Of a stretch of DNA of 64,000 bases, positions 10,130 through 19,600 are shown in pieces. The first letter of the stretch is position 1. Every line of letters begins with the position of its first letter. This DNA comes from DATJGR01 sp963735085. GTDB lineage: Bacteria > Pseudomonadota > Gammaproteobacteria > Pseudomonadales > Azotimanducaceae. The position numbers and the translations under genes are program-made. A model generated the notes under the pieces. It was not told the origin of the DNA, ran no database searches, and saw only the letters and a program-made list of their open reading frames with translations. The stretch lies in assembly GCA_963735085.1 (NCBI GenBank), contig CAVTJP010000005.1, positions 496,001-560,000 on the forward strand, written 5' to 3'.

Positions 10130-10720
10130 GTGGATTCCGAACAACGCTTCGACGCGCGGTACTACGATCGCTACTACCGCGACCCACACACTCGGGCGAC
10201 GACTCCGCAGGCCGTCAAGCGCCAGGCAGCATTCGTCGCCGCGTATTTGCGCCACCTCGAATTACCGGTTCGTTCCGTGCTCGACATCGGCTGCGGCCTG
10301 GGCTGGATGCTGCGCGCGCTCGCCAACGAATTCCCGAAGGCGCGCTGCAGCGGCGTCGAATACAGCAGCCATCTGTGTCGCAAGCACGGCTGGACGCAGG
10401 GCTCGGTGACGCACTTCAGCGCGCGTACGCCGTATGATCTGGTCGTCTGTCACGACGTGCTGCCGTCGCTGGACGACAAACAGTGCCGCGCGGCGATCGA
10501 GAATCTCGCACGTCAGTGTCGCGGCGCGTTGTACCTCGGCGTGCTGACGGCGGAAGACTGGCAGCATTGCGATCGGGCGCGCACCGATCCCGACGTCCAT
10601 CTGCGACCCGCGAAATGGTACGCACGCGCACTTGCCAGGCATTTCCAGAGCGTCGGCGGCGGCGTATTCATCAAGAAGCCGCTCGCGGTGACGCTGTGGT
10701 CACTCGAAACAATCGGCTGA
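10130..10720 (+). CDS. class I SAM-dependent methyltransferase
   Basis: Small (196-residue) Rossmann-fold methyltransferase. Motif I is VLDIGCGLGWML near residue 47, followed by the acidic residue in CSGVEYSS; the post-I region YDLVVCHDVLPSL is also recognisable. It starts at a GTG preceded by AAAGGA about 7 bases upstream. The substrate is unknown. It is divergent from the LLM gene and convergent with the HAD lipoprotein. The C-terminus LAVTLWSLETIG is complete. Confidence 0.85.
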   Translation: MDSEQRFDARYYDRYYRDPHTRATTPQAVKRQAAFVAAYLRHLELPVRSVLDIGCGLGWMLRALANEFPKARCSGVEYSSHLCRKHGWTQGSVTHFSARTPYDLVVCHDVLPSLDDKQCRAAIENLARQCRGALYLGVLTAEDWQHCDRARTDPDVHLRPAKWYARALARHFQSVGGGVFIKKPLAVTLWSLETIG

Positions 10721-10730
10721 CGGCGGGAAT

Positions 10731-11768
10731 TCAGCCGCCCGCCGCGGCTTTTGGCCTCAACTCTGAGGCCGTCTCGGTGAACGGATAGATTTGCTTCCAG
10801 TCCTTCGCCATGTCGATCACGAGCCATTTCCGCTGTCGCGCTTCGTCGAGCGCCTTGTTGAGCTTACCGATCTTCGAGTTGCGGTCGTAAGCCCATTCGC
10901 GCACGGCGTCGGTGTGCCAGACCAGACCCATCAGGCTCGGACCGTCGCCCGCGGCGGCCCATTCGAGCATCTGCTGATCGCCATCGGAATTGCCGAACGA
11001 GACGATCGGCCGACGGCCGATTGCGCGCTCGATGCCCACGGGCTTGCCCGGGCCGTCGTCGACGAACTCGACCTTCGGTTGGCGCATCAGTTCAGGTGTG
11101 CCCGCATCGACCTGCCACGTCGTCACGAATGTCGTGCCAACGACCTGTTCCGGGGGAATGCCATACACCTTCTCGCTGAAGACGCGCATGAACTCAGTCC
11201 CGCCGCCCGATACGATATAGGTCTTGAAGCCGTTGGCGCGCAGATAGGTCAGCAGTTCGAGCATCGGCTGATACACGATGTCGGTGTATGGGCGACCAAA
11301 GCGCGGGCTTTTCGCGCTCGCCAGCCAGGCCGCCACCGTCTGGCGATATGTAGCGACCGACGTTCCGGTACTGGTCGCCAGTAAAACCTCTATCAAACCC
11401 TGCTGACCAGTCGCTGCAAACGCTTTCATATCACCGTCGAGCACCGCCTTGAATGGCTGCGTCGTCCGCCACTCCGGATGCTGCGGCGCCAACACCTTGA
11501 CCTGATCCAGCGCAAACGCGAACTGCACGTACAGCGGTTGCTCGCTCCACAGGGTACCGTCGTTGTCGAATGTCGCGATGCGCGCCGCCGGCGCCACGTA
11601 GTCTTTGCTCCCCCCCGTTGTCACGTCTGTGACGAAGCTGACAATCGATTGCTTGGCAGACGTGTCGTTCCAGGAAGGCAACGGATCTTTTGCCGGGGAA
11701 TGCAGGGTCGTGCTGGCGCAGGCAACCAACAATATCGATACCAGGAGTGTCCCAAACCTTCCGATCAT
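10731..11768 (-). CDS. HAD-superfamily phosphatase-like lipoprotein
   Basis: Putative outer- or periplasm-facing lipoprotein: the N-terminus has a short charged segment, a hydrophobic core and the lipobox LLVAC. HAD motif I is FDNDGTLW (the nucleophilic Asp in DxDGT form), motif II is YIVSGGG, and motif IV lies in SFGNSDGDQQML. This resembles exported phosphoserine-phosphatase-like HAD proteins seen in many proteobacteria. The 345 residues look complete. The natural substrate is not deducible. The gene is monocistronic here. Confidence 0.85.
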   Translation of the reverse strand: MIGRFGTLLVSILLVACASTTLHSPAKDPLPSWNDTSAKQSIVSFVTDVTTGGSKDYVAPAARIATFDNDGTLWSEQPLYVQFAFALDQVKVLAPQHPEWRTTQPFKAVLDGDMKAFAATGQQGLIEVLLATSTGTSVATYRQTVAAWLASAKSPRFGRPYTDIVYQPMLELLTYLRANGFKTYIVSGGGTEFMRVFSEKVYGIPPEQVVGTTFVTTWQVDAGTPELMRQPKVEFVDDGPGKPVGIERAIGRRPIVSFGNSDGDQQMLEWAAAGDGPSLMGLVWHTDAVREWAYDRNSKIGKLNKALDEARQRKWLVIDMAKDWKQIYPFTETASELRPKAAAGG

Positions 11769-11962
11769 TTCGGTGTCTCGTTGTGATCCTTCACGGATTG
11801 ACGAATCTCACGGATTACCGTCGAGTCGTCAACACTGATGCCCCCTTAGCGAGACCGATGCCGAGCGAGCGACGCGTCCACGCATGAGCCGCGCAACGAC
11901 TCGCGAGCCGTTCGCGCACCGCGAACACACGAGACGAGCAATGAGGGTCCAGACCGCCGCAC

Positions 11963-14900
11963 TCAATCCTTTCCACCGAGCGTCCCGATCATTTTCAGGT
12001 TGTCGTCCGGATTGCGGTCGATCATTTTATTGTACGGATCGATGCCGACTCGAACAGGGAGTTGATCGACGACGAATTCGAGTGTCGATGCCGGCGTTGT
12101 GAAGTGCAGCTTTTCGATCAGCAACGGCGGCGGCAGATCGTTTTCGCCGAGGTCCTTCGACGCCTCACCGAAGATCCCGACGTCGAGCCACAGATCCAGC
12201 GGTACCTCGGTTTCGCGCCCACCACCGTCGGCTTCGTACTGCTTCGTCGCAACAGTCATCGTCACGTGGTAACGCCCGTCGTCGGTCGGCTTGACCGCCA
12301 CATCGGCCACGCGCAGATCCCACAATGTGATCTTTTCGAACAGCGACGTGATCAGCGACTGTTTATCGGCAGGCGCTTCGGCGCGGAACGCATGGATCAG
12401 ATCACCCGACATTGGAAACGGCGGGCCTTTCGATGCGTAGCGCGCCAGCATGTTGCGCAGCGCTCGATTCACCGCTGCTTCGCCGATCGCATCCTTCAAC
12501 GCATACATCGCTAGACTGCCCTTGCGGTAGTGGATGTACCCCTGGTCTTCGACCAGCTTCAGTGGCAATTCTTCGATTTTCTCGCCACCGCGGTTTTTCA
12601 GATAATTGTCGAGTTCGTACTTCAGGAAGCGACGCATTTTGGTCGGGCCGTACTCGTGCTCCATCACCATCAGCGCGGAATATTGCGCCAGCGTTTCCAC
12701 GAGCATCGTCTCACCCTGCGCGCGGCGTGACGTGAGTTGATGCCCCCACCATTGGTGCGCGAGTTCGTGCGCGGTGACGTAGAAGACGTAGTCGATGTTC
12801 TTCGGATCTTTCAGGTTCGCAATGAAACCGATGCCTTCGGAGAACGGAACCGTGTTCGGAAACGATTGCGCGAACGTCTCATACGCAGGGAACTCGATGA
12901 TGCGGAACTGCCGGTACTGATACGGGGAGAATTCACGCGTGAAGTAATCCAGCGATTTCTTCGCCGCATCGATCATGCGCGCCACATTGAATTCATGCTC
13001 GGGGTGATAAAACACCTGTAGCGCGACGTCGTGCCAGTGATCGTTCGCCACCGCGTAGCGCGCCGACAGGAACGAAACGAAAGGCCAGATGGGGGTATCC
13101 ATCTGGTATTCGAAGTAGCGCCGATCGCCGACGGTGGTGTCCGACTTCAGATAGCCGGGCGCAATCGCGATCTGGTCGGCACTGGTGCTGACGACGGTGT
13201 GGAACGACGCGCGCGTATGAACGCCGAACATGTTCGGCGCATCGACGCCGGCGCTTTCGTATTTCGGCAGCCGCTCGACCGGCCCCAAGCCGCGTTTGCG
13301 ACGTTTGTTGTTGTCCTGCAACTCACCTCCCGGGTCGTATCCCAACGTCGGCATGATGTCGCGGTTGTCGACGAACGTGCCGTTGCCGACCACGCGAGTG
13401 GTACTGCCGGAATTGACGAAACCGGGATTGCGCCACGACAGATTCCAGGTCATCTGCAGCCTCGATCCCGGCGCCAACGGCCTGGTCAAAGCGTACCGAT
13501 AAAATCCTGTTGTTGGGTCGGATTCGATCTGCGTGGCGTTCGGAATCGTGATGGCATTGATCGTCAGCCGCGGCGAAATCTGCACGTCGATTTCAGAGAT
13601 CTGTGTTGAATGCACATTCTCGAGCACCGCCGCGCCCCGGCTCTCGATACGTCGCTGCGATGGATAGATGTCGACCGCGGTATCGAGGCTGACCGCTTCC
13701 GGCATCGGCAGATTCTGGTACTGCTTGTAACGCCTTTCGTAGTCCGCCTGCAGCGCTTCGCGATCGTCCGCCGTCTCGTAGTGATTCAGCACGTTGGTGT
13801 TGTAGAAAATCCAGCTGCCGAGCGCACCGGTGAGCAGCAGCGTGGCGAGTGTGACGATTCGCACCGCCGGTGTGAATCGTTGCCGCGCGACCGTGGCCCG
13901 ACCGCGCCAACCCTCGGTTGCGCCGCGCAACGCGAACACATGGGCCGCAACGCCGGCCAGCACGATCCACAGCGACCAGTACGCTCCGACCGTCAGCATG
14001 GGTTCGATGTAGTGTCCCCAGCCGTTCATGTCGGACAACGGCGCATTCGGCACGCCGAACTGATACAGCACGTGTTCCAAACCGAGGCTGTTCATCGTCT
14101 GCAGGCCAACGAACAATCCGATCAGGATCAACATGCCGAGAAATTTGTTGCTGACCATCGATTGAACACACACAGCCACGACACAGAACAGATACGCAAA
14201 CCAGCCGTGCACGACGAACAATCCGACCAGATAGCGCATGATCTCGAAGTGGAAATAGCCGTGACCCGCCTGCACTGCGATCGATGTCAGCATCACGACG
14301 CACATCAGCAGCACGACGATCGCCCACATCGCCGCGACCTTGGCCGCCACCATGACGCCGTTCGGAAACGGCATCGCATCGGCGTATTGCGCGACGCCGG
14401 TCTGGCGTTCGCGATGCACCAGTTCGCCGCTGTAGTAGACGATGATGATGAACACCACGAAGACGTAGCTGCCGTCGACGACGCTCAACATCATTCGCGT
14501 GACCGGCAGCACCGGGGTGCCGAAGAATTCCGAAATGGCGCCGAAGAATCCGGCCAGCACGTTGACGACACCGAACAGCAGGATCACGTAAAACGGAAAA
14601 CTCGTCAGCACGCCGCGCAGATCGATTCCGACCTGCGACAGCCATTGTCTCGCTACGAGCGCGGCATCGAATGTCGGTGCCACGCGCGGCGGGTCCGTGC
14701 TCGCAATCGCGCTTGCGGCAGCGGTGGATCGCGATTTTCGCCGACGCGACGATCGAGGCGCGAAGCTGAAACGCCACGCCGCAATGCCGAGTGCCGCTAC
14801 AGAAACGCATAGCCAGATCAAGCGGTTGACGAGCAGCGCGCCAGTGACCGCCGGAACCAGCGTGTTGCGGTCGAACACGGTCCAATAACGGGTGACGTCT

Positions 14901-15553
14901 CCGAACGCCACGAGCCCGAACGGATCGAGCAACGCCATTCGGCCGATTGTTTCCTGATCGGTGTTCGCGCCGACCACCACGTCAGCGATCAACACGGCGA
15001 CGAGCACTGTGTACGAGGCCAGCAGCGAACGTGTCGACGCGGCAACGACGGCGACCAGACTGCAGATGATCAGCAGATTCGGCAACATCACCGCCCACAC
15101 CGAAAACCAGTACGGGTCCAACGTCAGCGGCGCGATGCGCTGTGGATCGAGCCACGGCATGAACGTGGCGATCAGCGTGCCGAGCACGGCGGCGCAGCCG
15201 CTCAACAACGCGAACAGAAAGCCGCCCGCGAAGCGTCCGAACAGAAACGACAACCGGCCGACCCCGGTCGCCACGAGCGTTTCCTCGGTTTTCAGTTCGA
15301 GGTCACGCGTCAGCGGCCCGGCAACGAATGCCACCGCCGCAAACATCGCGATGATGCTGAGTACGAAATGCGTCTGAATCAGCGTATACGGCGCATTGAG
15401 ATTCAGATTTTCGGTATCGCCGCCGATGTGGACGTGCTCGCTGGCCATGCCGAGGAACGCGAGCATGAAAAACAGCAACGCGGTCGCAATGAACAGCGCG
15501 CTGGCGCGTTGATAACGGCACTCGAAGCGAAACACTTCGCCGAGCATTGTCAT
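11963..15553 (-). CDS. ABC transporter permease fused to M1 aminopeptidase
   Basis: Bifunctional membrane protein of ~1196 residues. The N-terminal half is an ABC-2-like permease with about a dozen hydrophobic segments. The C-terminal half is an M1-type metallopeptidase with HELAHQWWGH near residue 930 and the distal zinc Glu in GETMLVETLAQYSA; the usual GAMEN exopeptidase loop is replaced by FSEGIGF. I chose the ATG of MTMLGEVFRFE, just after the ATPase gene; an upstream ATG at 15595 would overlap that gene. Encoded directly behind its ATPase. This permease/peptidase fusion is a recognised but functionally obscure family. Confidence 0.9.
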   Translation of the reverse strand: MTMLGEVFRFECRYQRASALFIATALLFFMLAFLGMASEHVHIGGDTENLNLNAPYTLIQTHFVLSIIAMFAAVAFVAGPLTRDLELKTEETLVATGVGRLSFLFGRFAGGFLFALLSGCAAVLGTLIATFMPWLDPQRIAPLTLDPYWFSVWAVMLPNLLIICSLVAVVAASTRSLLASYTVLVAVLIADVVVGANTDQETIGRMALLDPFGLVAFGDVTRYWTVFDRNTLVPAVTGALLVNRLIWLCVSVAALGIAAWRFSFAPRSSRRRKSRSTAAASAIASTDPPRVAPTFDAALVARQWLSQVGIDLRGVLTSFPFYVILLFGVVNVLAGFFGAISEFFGTPVLPVTRMMLSVVDGSYVFVVFIIIVYYSGELVHRERQTGVAQYADAMPFPNGVMVAAKVAAMWAIVVLLMCVVMLTSIAVQAGHGYFHFEIMRYLVGLFVVHGWFAYLFCVVAVCVQSMVSNKFLGMLILIGLFVGLQTMNSLGLEHVLYQFGVPNAPLSDMNGWGHYIEPMLTVGAYWSLWIVLAGVAAHVFALRGATEGWRGRATVARQRFTPAVRIVTLATLLLTGALGSWIFYNTNVLNHYETADDREALQADYERRYKQYQNLPMPEAVSLDTAVDIYPSQRRIESRGAAVLENVHSTQISEIDVQISPRLTINAITIPNATQIESDPTTGFYRYALTRPLAPGSRLQMTWNLSWRNPGFVNSGSTTRVVGNGTFVDNRDIMPTLGYDPGGELQDNNKRRKRGLGPVERLPKYESAGVDAPNMFGVHTRASFHTVVSTSADQIAIAPGYLKSDTTVGDRRYFEYQMDTPIWPFVSFLSARYAVANDHWHDVALQVFYHPEHEFNVARMIDAAKKSLDYFTREFSPYQYRQFRIIEFPAYETFAQSFPNTVPFSEGIGFIANLKDPKNIDYVFYVTAHELAHQWWGHQLTSRRAQGETMLVETLAQYSALMVMEHEYGPTKMRRFLKYELDNYLKNRGGEKIEELPLKLVEDQGYIHYRKGSLAMYALKDAIGEAAVNRALRNMLARYASKGPPFPMSGDLIHAFRAEAPADKQSLITSLFEKITLWDLRVADVAVKPTDDGRYHVTMTVATKQYEADGGGRETEVPLDLWLDVGIFGEASKDLGENDLPPPLLIEKLHFTTPASTLEFVVDQLPVRVGIDPYNKMIDRNPDDNLKMIGTLGGKD

Positions 15554-15581
15554 CTCGCCGGACCTTTTTCCAGCGCCATGA

Positions 15582-16463
15582 TCACGACGCGACATCGACG
15601 CCGTGCTGCATCAGCGTCGCGAAATAGACATCCTCGAGTGTTGGCGGCGCCGCTTCGAGGCCATCGGGGCGCTCGCTGCCCACGACCCTGACCTCGGCGC
15701 GGCCGGCGATCAGTCGCGTCGACAGGATCGGCAGACGTTCGCCGACCGCGGCCACTTCGGCTGGCGCAACCAGCTGCTTCCACAGCCGCCCTTCGAGCTT
15801 GCCGATCAGTGCTGCCGGTTCGCCTTCGATCAGGATGCGACCGTTCGCCATGATCGCCATCCGGGTGCACAGATCGCTGACGTCGTCGACGATGTGAGTC
15901 GACAGAATCACGACCACGTCCTCGCCGATGCGGGCGAGCAGATTGTGGAATCGGCGCCGCTCCGCCGGATCGAGGCCAGCGGTGGGTTCGTCGACGATGA
16001 TCAACGCCGGCTCGCCGATCAACGCCTGCGCAATGCCGAACCGCTGTCGCATGCCGCCGGAAAACGTATCGAGATTTTTGCCGCGCACATCCCACAGATT
16101 CGTCTGCACCAGCAACCGTTCGACCAGCGCTTTGCGTTGCGCGCGCTCACCGATGCCTTTCAGAACCGCCAGATGGTGCAGCATCACTTCCGGCGAGATC
16201 CGCGGATAGACGCCGAACTCCTGCGGAAGATAGCCGAGACGGCGGCGCAATCCATCGGGATCGCTGCGTACGTCCAATCCATTCAGGTGGATACTGCCGC
16301 CATCGGGTTCCTGTAGCGTCGCGAGCGTCCGCATCAGCGTCGACTTGCCAGCGCCATTCGGGCCGAGCAGCCCGAACATGCCGGTCGGAATCGACAGCGA
16401 CACATCCTGCAGCGCCGCCACGCCGTTGCCGTAGGTCTTCGACAGATGTTCGATTCGCAGCAT
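15582..16463 (-). CDS. ABC transporter ATP-binding protein
   Basis: Cytoplasmic ATPase partner of the downstream permease/peptidase. Walker A is GPNGAGKST (about residue 35), the Q-loop lies in YLPQEFGV, the signature is FSGGMRQRFGIAQAL, Walker B is LIIVDEPTAG and the switch His lies in ILSTHIVDDV. The 293 residues include a C-terminal extension after the ATPase domain, typical of ABC-2 exporters. The gap to the permease start is about 28 bases, so the two form an operon. Confidence 0.93.
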   Translation of the reverse strand: MLRIEHLSKTYGNGVAALQDVSLSIPTGMFGLLGPNGAGKSTLMRTLATLQEPDGGSIHLNGLDVRSDPDGLRRRLGYLPQEFGVYPRISPEVMLHHLAVLKGIGERAQRKALVERLLVQTNLWDVRGKNLDTFSGGMRQRFGIAQALIGEPALIIVDEPTAGLDPAERRRFHNLLARIGEDVVVILSTHIVDDVSDLCTRMAIMANGRILIEGEPAALIGKLEGRLWKQLVAPAEVAAVGERLPILSTRLIAGRAEVRVVGSERPDGLEAAPPTLEDVYFATLMQHGVDVAS

Positions 16464-16600
16464 CAGTGTTCACTCCGGTCGACCGGTGCCTTTTGCCCGG
16501 TGGTGCACATTGCGCGCCAACATCGACTCGCCAATCATTTCAAAGGGATAGCTGGCGAGGCAGGAGGTTTTCGCGCCCACCAGGCGAATTGTTGGCGAGA

Positions 16601-17932
16601 TCAGCCACCTGCGCGCGCCAGCAGCCGCCAGCCCCACGCGCTGTCAGGCTTGTGCATGGTGCGCTCGGCGATCAGGTGTCGCGCCAGGTTGTAGCGACGT
16701 GAACGCAATGCGGCTTCGATCAGCGTCAAGGTAATCACATCACGTTGCGCGTGACTGCCACCGAACCGGTTCGCGTGATCGCGCACCGGCAGCGCGTATT
16801 CGATGGCGCCCGAATAGTCGCCGTCTGCGAACGCCAGCATCGCCTGCGCAAGCGGCAAGCCAACCTCGGTGGTCATCCTCGTGTTGGCGTTGAGCGGTTC
16901 ATCTGCAATGTGCCGCAGGCGATCGATCCATTCGCGCGCCTGATCGAATTGCGCGGCAAGACAGAATGACATCACCGCATGGAGATCGTTGAACGCGTAA
17001 TAGCCATGCTCCTCGACACGCCGCTGCCACACCTGCGCCAGTGCCAGCGGGCGCGCGCCGAGCGGCACGGCTTCCAGGTAGAGCCTCCACAGCAACGACG
17101 TCGCATCCACCATCACCACGCACATATCGATCTCGGTCGGATAGACGCTCGTGTCATACAGCGCGAGCGCGGCCACGTAATCGGCCCGATCGAGCCGGTA
17201 CAACGCGAGGTGCCAGAAGTTGTGATACGCGAATCCGTTGTCGACTGCCCAGTCGTCGCGACGGCGCTCGAGCCACGCGATGCCTTCGTCGATGCGGCCG
17301 GTCATCTCCATCACATGCGTCACCGCGTGTACCGCCCACGCGTCGCGCGATTCCAGTTGTAGCGCGCGCCGGCCGGCCGCTTCGGCTGACGCATATTGAT
17401 TGCATTCTTCCAGACCGAACGCGTGCATGCCGAGCAGATACGAAAAACCCGGCACCGCCGGGTCCCAGTGCGGCAACACGCGGGTGACACGATCGCGCAG
17501 GTTCAATGCGTCGCCGCGGTAGAAGTCGAACAGATGCGCGGTCTGCAACGCGAAGATGTCGCGCGGGTGGTCTGCGAGAATCGCATCGTAGTCGACGCAC
17601 GCTCGATGCCAGTTTCCGGCCACCAGATTCCGGGTCGCCGCCAGTAGCGCCTTTTCTCGATCGTTAGCTTGCGCCGAGAGCGTGTCTGCGACGTCGAGAC
17701 TGTGACCGGCATCGGCTACCACACGCCGTTCCGACGACGTCATCAGCACCGCTGCTCGCAGCACGTGGCCGAGCACGAAATCGGGCTGCAGCGCGAGCGC
17801 TCGATCGATGATCGCAACCGGATCGCCTACGAACGACTGATAGCTCGTAAGCGCGGCTTCGTACAGATCCAGGGCCGCCGGATTCGAACACGAGACCGGA
17901 ACACCCCGGAGATCTCTCATAGCCAGCCCCAC
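16601..17932 (-). CDS. tetratricopeptide-repeat protein, TTC38-like
   Basis: A soluble 443-residue alpha-helical repeat protein. Helical pairs of TPR type are visible along the length (for example AGRRALQLESRDAWAVH and RNLVAGNWHRACVDYDA). The motifs HAVTHVMEMTGR and YHNFWHLALY are hallmarks of the TTC38-like family, whose function is not established. There is no signal peptide. It lies 137 bp from the ABC ATPase gene and just downstream of a ThuA gene on the same strand. An enzyme-like role has been suggested by the conserved His residues, but I cannot support one. Confidence 0.8.
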   Translation of the reverse strand: MGLAMRDLRGVPVSCSNPAALDLYEAALTSYQSFVGDPVAIIDRALALQPDFVLGHVLRAAVLMTSSERRVVADAGHSLDVADTLSAQANDREKALLAATRNLVAGNWHRACVDYDAILADHPRDIFALQTAHLFDFYRGDALNLRDRVTRVLPHWDPAVPGFSYLLGMHAFGLEECNQYASAEAAGRRALQLESRDAWAVHAVTHVMEMTGRIDEGIAWLERRRDDWAVDNGFAYHNFWHLALYRLDRADYVAALALYDTSVYPTEIDMCVVMVDATSLLWRLYLEAVPLGARPLALAQVWQRRVEEHGYYAFNDLHAVMSFCLAAQFDQAREWIDRLRHIADEPLNANTRMTTEVGLPLAQAMLAFADGDYSGAIEYALPVRDHANRFGGSHAQRDVITLTLIEAALRSRRYNLARHLIAERTMHKPDSAWGWRLLARAGG

Positions 17933-17950
17933 CGCAAGATGGGGCGAGTA

Positions 17951-18700
17951 TTACCCAGTGTGGGCGCAGTAAGCGATCCCCCGGCGCAACAGTTCGTAGA
18001 ACTGCGGCAGTTGCCACGAACCGCGTTCGACCTGCGGATAGTGGTCGATCATCGGCTGCATGTCGTAGTGGCCGCGGCAATGGCCGAGATTCAAATACAG
18101 CACCTCGCCGCTACCCACCTTGTGGATGTAGTAGATGGGCCGCGCTGGATCATCATCGTTCCACTGCTCCTCGACAAACCCTTTTGCGGCGCCCGTGTAG
18201 TGTGTGTCCAGCAGCATGTGCAGCTTGCCGTGGACGCGTGACAGGTATATCTCGTCGTCGGTTTCGAATTCGCCGACGCCCTTGACCAGTTCATGGTCCG
18301 GGTCCGCCACGCGTACTTTGAACTTCTGAATCGGCGGGTGCGCGATGAACTGCGTACCGAGCGTCTTCATCAGCACCGGTGCGATTTCGGGGCTGTCGAC
18401 GCGACCATCGGCGAGAAATTTCAGGATCGAGTTGGTGCCGTGCAGCGCAAACCAGCGTTTGCCGCCTGCAACGTAATCGTGCAGCGCTTTCTGTTCAGAC
18501 TCCGACGGCACCAGATTGCACGTATAGGTAATCAGAAAGTCCGCGCGATTGATCGCATCGAGATTGTGATAGTCCTGCGCGACCTCGACGCGGATCTTCT
18601 CGTTCTCCGCCATCAGCTTCAGCAATTCCAGGCGGGCGAAATCGATATCGTGATAATCGCCCGCGGCAACCAGATAAGCCTTCACCGTCCGATTCGACAT
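17951..18700 (-). CDS. ThuA-domain protein
   Basis: A class I glutamine-amidotransferase-like fold of the ThuA family, 249 residues. Recognisable segments are DFLITYTCNLVPS, GKRWFALHGTN, DDEIYLSRVHGKLHMLLDT and VLYLNLGHCRGHYDM. ThuA proteins are linked to trehalose or other sugar metabolism in some bacteria, but most have no defined reaction. An AGGAGGA-like ribosome site precedes the ATG. It follows the SDR gene on the same strand, separated by a GGGTCAGA palindrome, so it may be a separate transcript. Confidence 0.82.
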   Translation of the reverse strand: MSNRTVKAYLVAAGDYHDIDFARLELLKLMAENEKIRVEVAQDYHNLDAINRADFLITYTCNLVPSESEQKALHDYVAGGKRWFALHGTNSILKFLADGRVDSPEIAPVLMKTLGTQFIAHPPIQKFKVRVADPDHELVKGVGEFETDDEIYLSRVHGKLHMLLDTHYTGAAKGFVEEQWNDDDPARPIYYIHKVGSGEVLYLNLGHCRGHYDMQPMIDHYPQVERGSWQLPQFYELLRRGIAYCAHTG

Positions 18701-18735
18701 GTATCCTCCTCCTTACGCAAGGCGCGGCGGAAAGG

Positions 18736-18756
18736 GGGTCAGAGCGACTCTGACCC
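18736..18756. repeat. GGGTCAGA-family palindrome (copy 1)
   Basis: Perfect 9-bp arms GGGTCAGAG/CTCTGACCC with a CGA loop, flanked by an A/G-rich stretch on the left and CTCTTTT on the right, so it could also work as a terminator. It sits between the SDR and ThuA genes. Four related palindromes occur at 38749, 45320, 52293 and 62904. Confidence 0.8.
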
Positions 18757-18769
18757 TCTCTTTTGCCGA

Positions 18770-19528
18770 TCAGTACTGAATGCGCTTGGTGATGCCGCCG
18801 TCGATGACGACGTTGGTGCCGGTCGTGAAACCAGCGCGGGGGCTTGTCATCAAGACGACCTGGGACGCGACTTCCTCTGCCGTACCCATGCGGCCCAACG
18901 GAATCTGCGCGAGCGTGGCTTCGTAGAACGGTGCCATGCCCTGCTTGATGCGATCCCACGCGCCGCCTTCAACCATGATCGGACCGGGGCTGACCGCGTT
19001 GACGCGAATACCCTTCGGCGCAAGGTCCTGCGACAGCGCGCCGGCATAGTTCAACAGCGCCGCTTTCATCGCGTTGTACGGTCCGGCCGAGATGAATTTC
19101 TCCAGTGCCGCGGTCGTCGAGATCATCACGATGTTGCCGTTTTTGGATTTCTCGAGGTACGGCAGCGCTGCTTCGACGCTGCGTACCGCGCCGAGCATGT
19201 CGTGTTCGAAATTCGAACGCCAACCCGCCTCGCCGGGTGCATTGCCGCCGCTGACATTGGAGATCAGGATGTCGAGGCCGCCGAGCGCTTCCGCGGATTC
19301 TTTGATCCACGCCTTCAGTTGATCACCCTGGCCGACATCGACAACCTTGCCGAACGCCTTGACGCCCTTCTTCTGCAGCGCCGCCACCGTCGCTTTCACT
19401 TCGTCTTCTTTGCGTGCGCAGATCGCGACGTTGCAGCCTTCGTCAGCGAACGTTTCCGCAATGGCCCGGCCGATGCCTTTTGTGGCGCCGGTGATCAGCG
19501 CGGTCTGTCCCTTCAATTGCAGGTCCAT
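18770..19528 (-). CDS. short-chain dehydrogenase/reductase
   Basis: Cytoplasmic NAD(P)-dependent oxidoreductase of 252 residues. Cofactor motif TGATKGIGRAIAE is near residue 12, the structural SNVSGG follows, and the catalytic Ser-Tyr-Lys lies in ISTTAAL...GPYNAMKAAL. The C-terminal GTNVVIDGGITKRIQY is typical of the classical FabG-like group. Its position next to an acyl-CoA dehydrogenase on the same strand suggests a 3-hydroxyacyl-CoA or alcohol substrate, by inference only. Confidence 0.9.
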   Translation of the reverse strand: MDLQLKGQTALITGATKGIGRAIAETFADEGCNVAICARKEDEVKATVAALQKKGVKAFGKVVDVGQGDQLKAWIKESAEALGGLDILISNVSGGNAPGEAGWRSNFEHDMLGAVRSVEAALPYLEKSKNGNIVMISTTAALEKFISAGPYNAMKAALLNYAGALSQDLAPKGIRVNAVSPGPIMVEGGAWDRIKQGMAPFYEATLAQIPLGRMGTAEEVASQVVLMTSPRAGFTTGTNVVIDGGITKRIQY

Positions 19529-19600
19529 GATCTGTCCTCTCTGGTTGGAATGACTGAAATCGATTTCTAGGATCGCATCGTCGAGCCTGCGCGTCGAACC

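Noticed and set aside
13610..14812. A 400-codon open frame opposite the permease/peptidase gene
   Set aside because: His-, Arg- and Gln-rich sequence without motifs; the other strand carries the certain gene.
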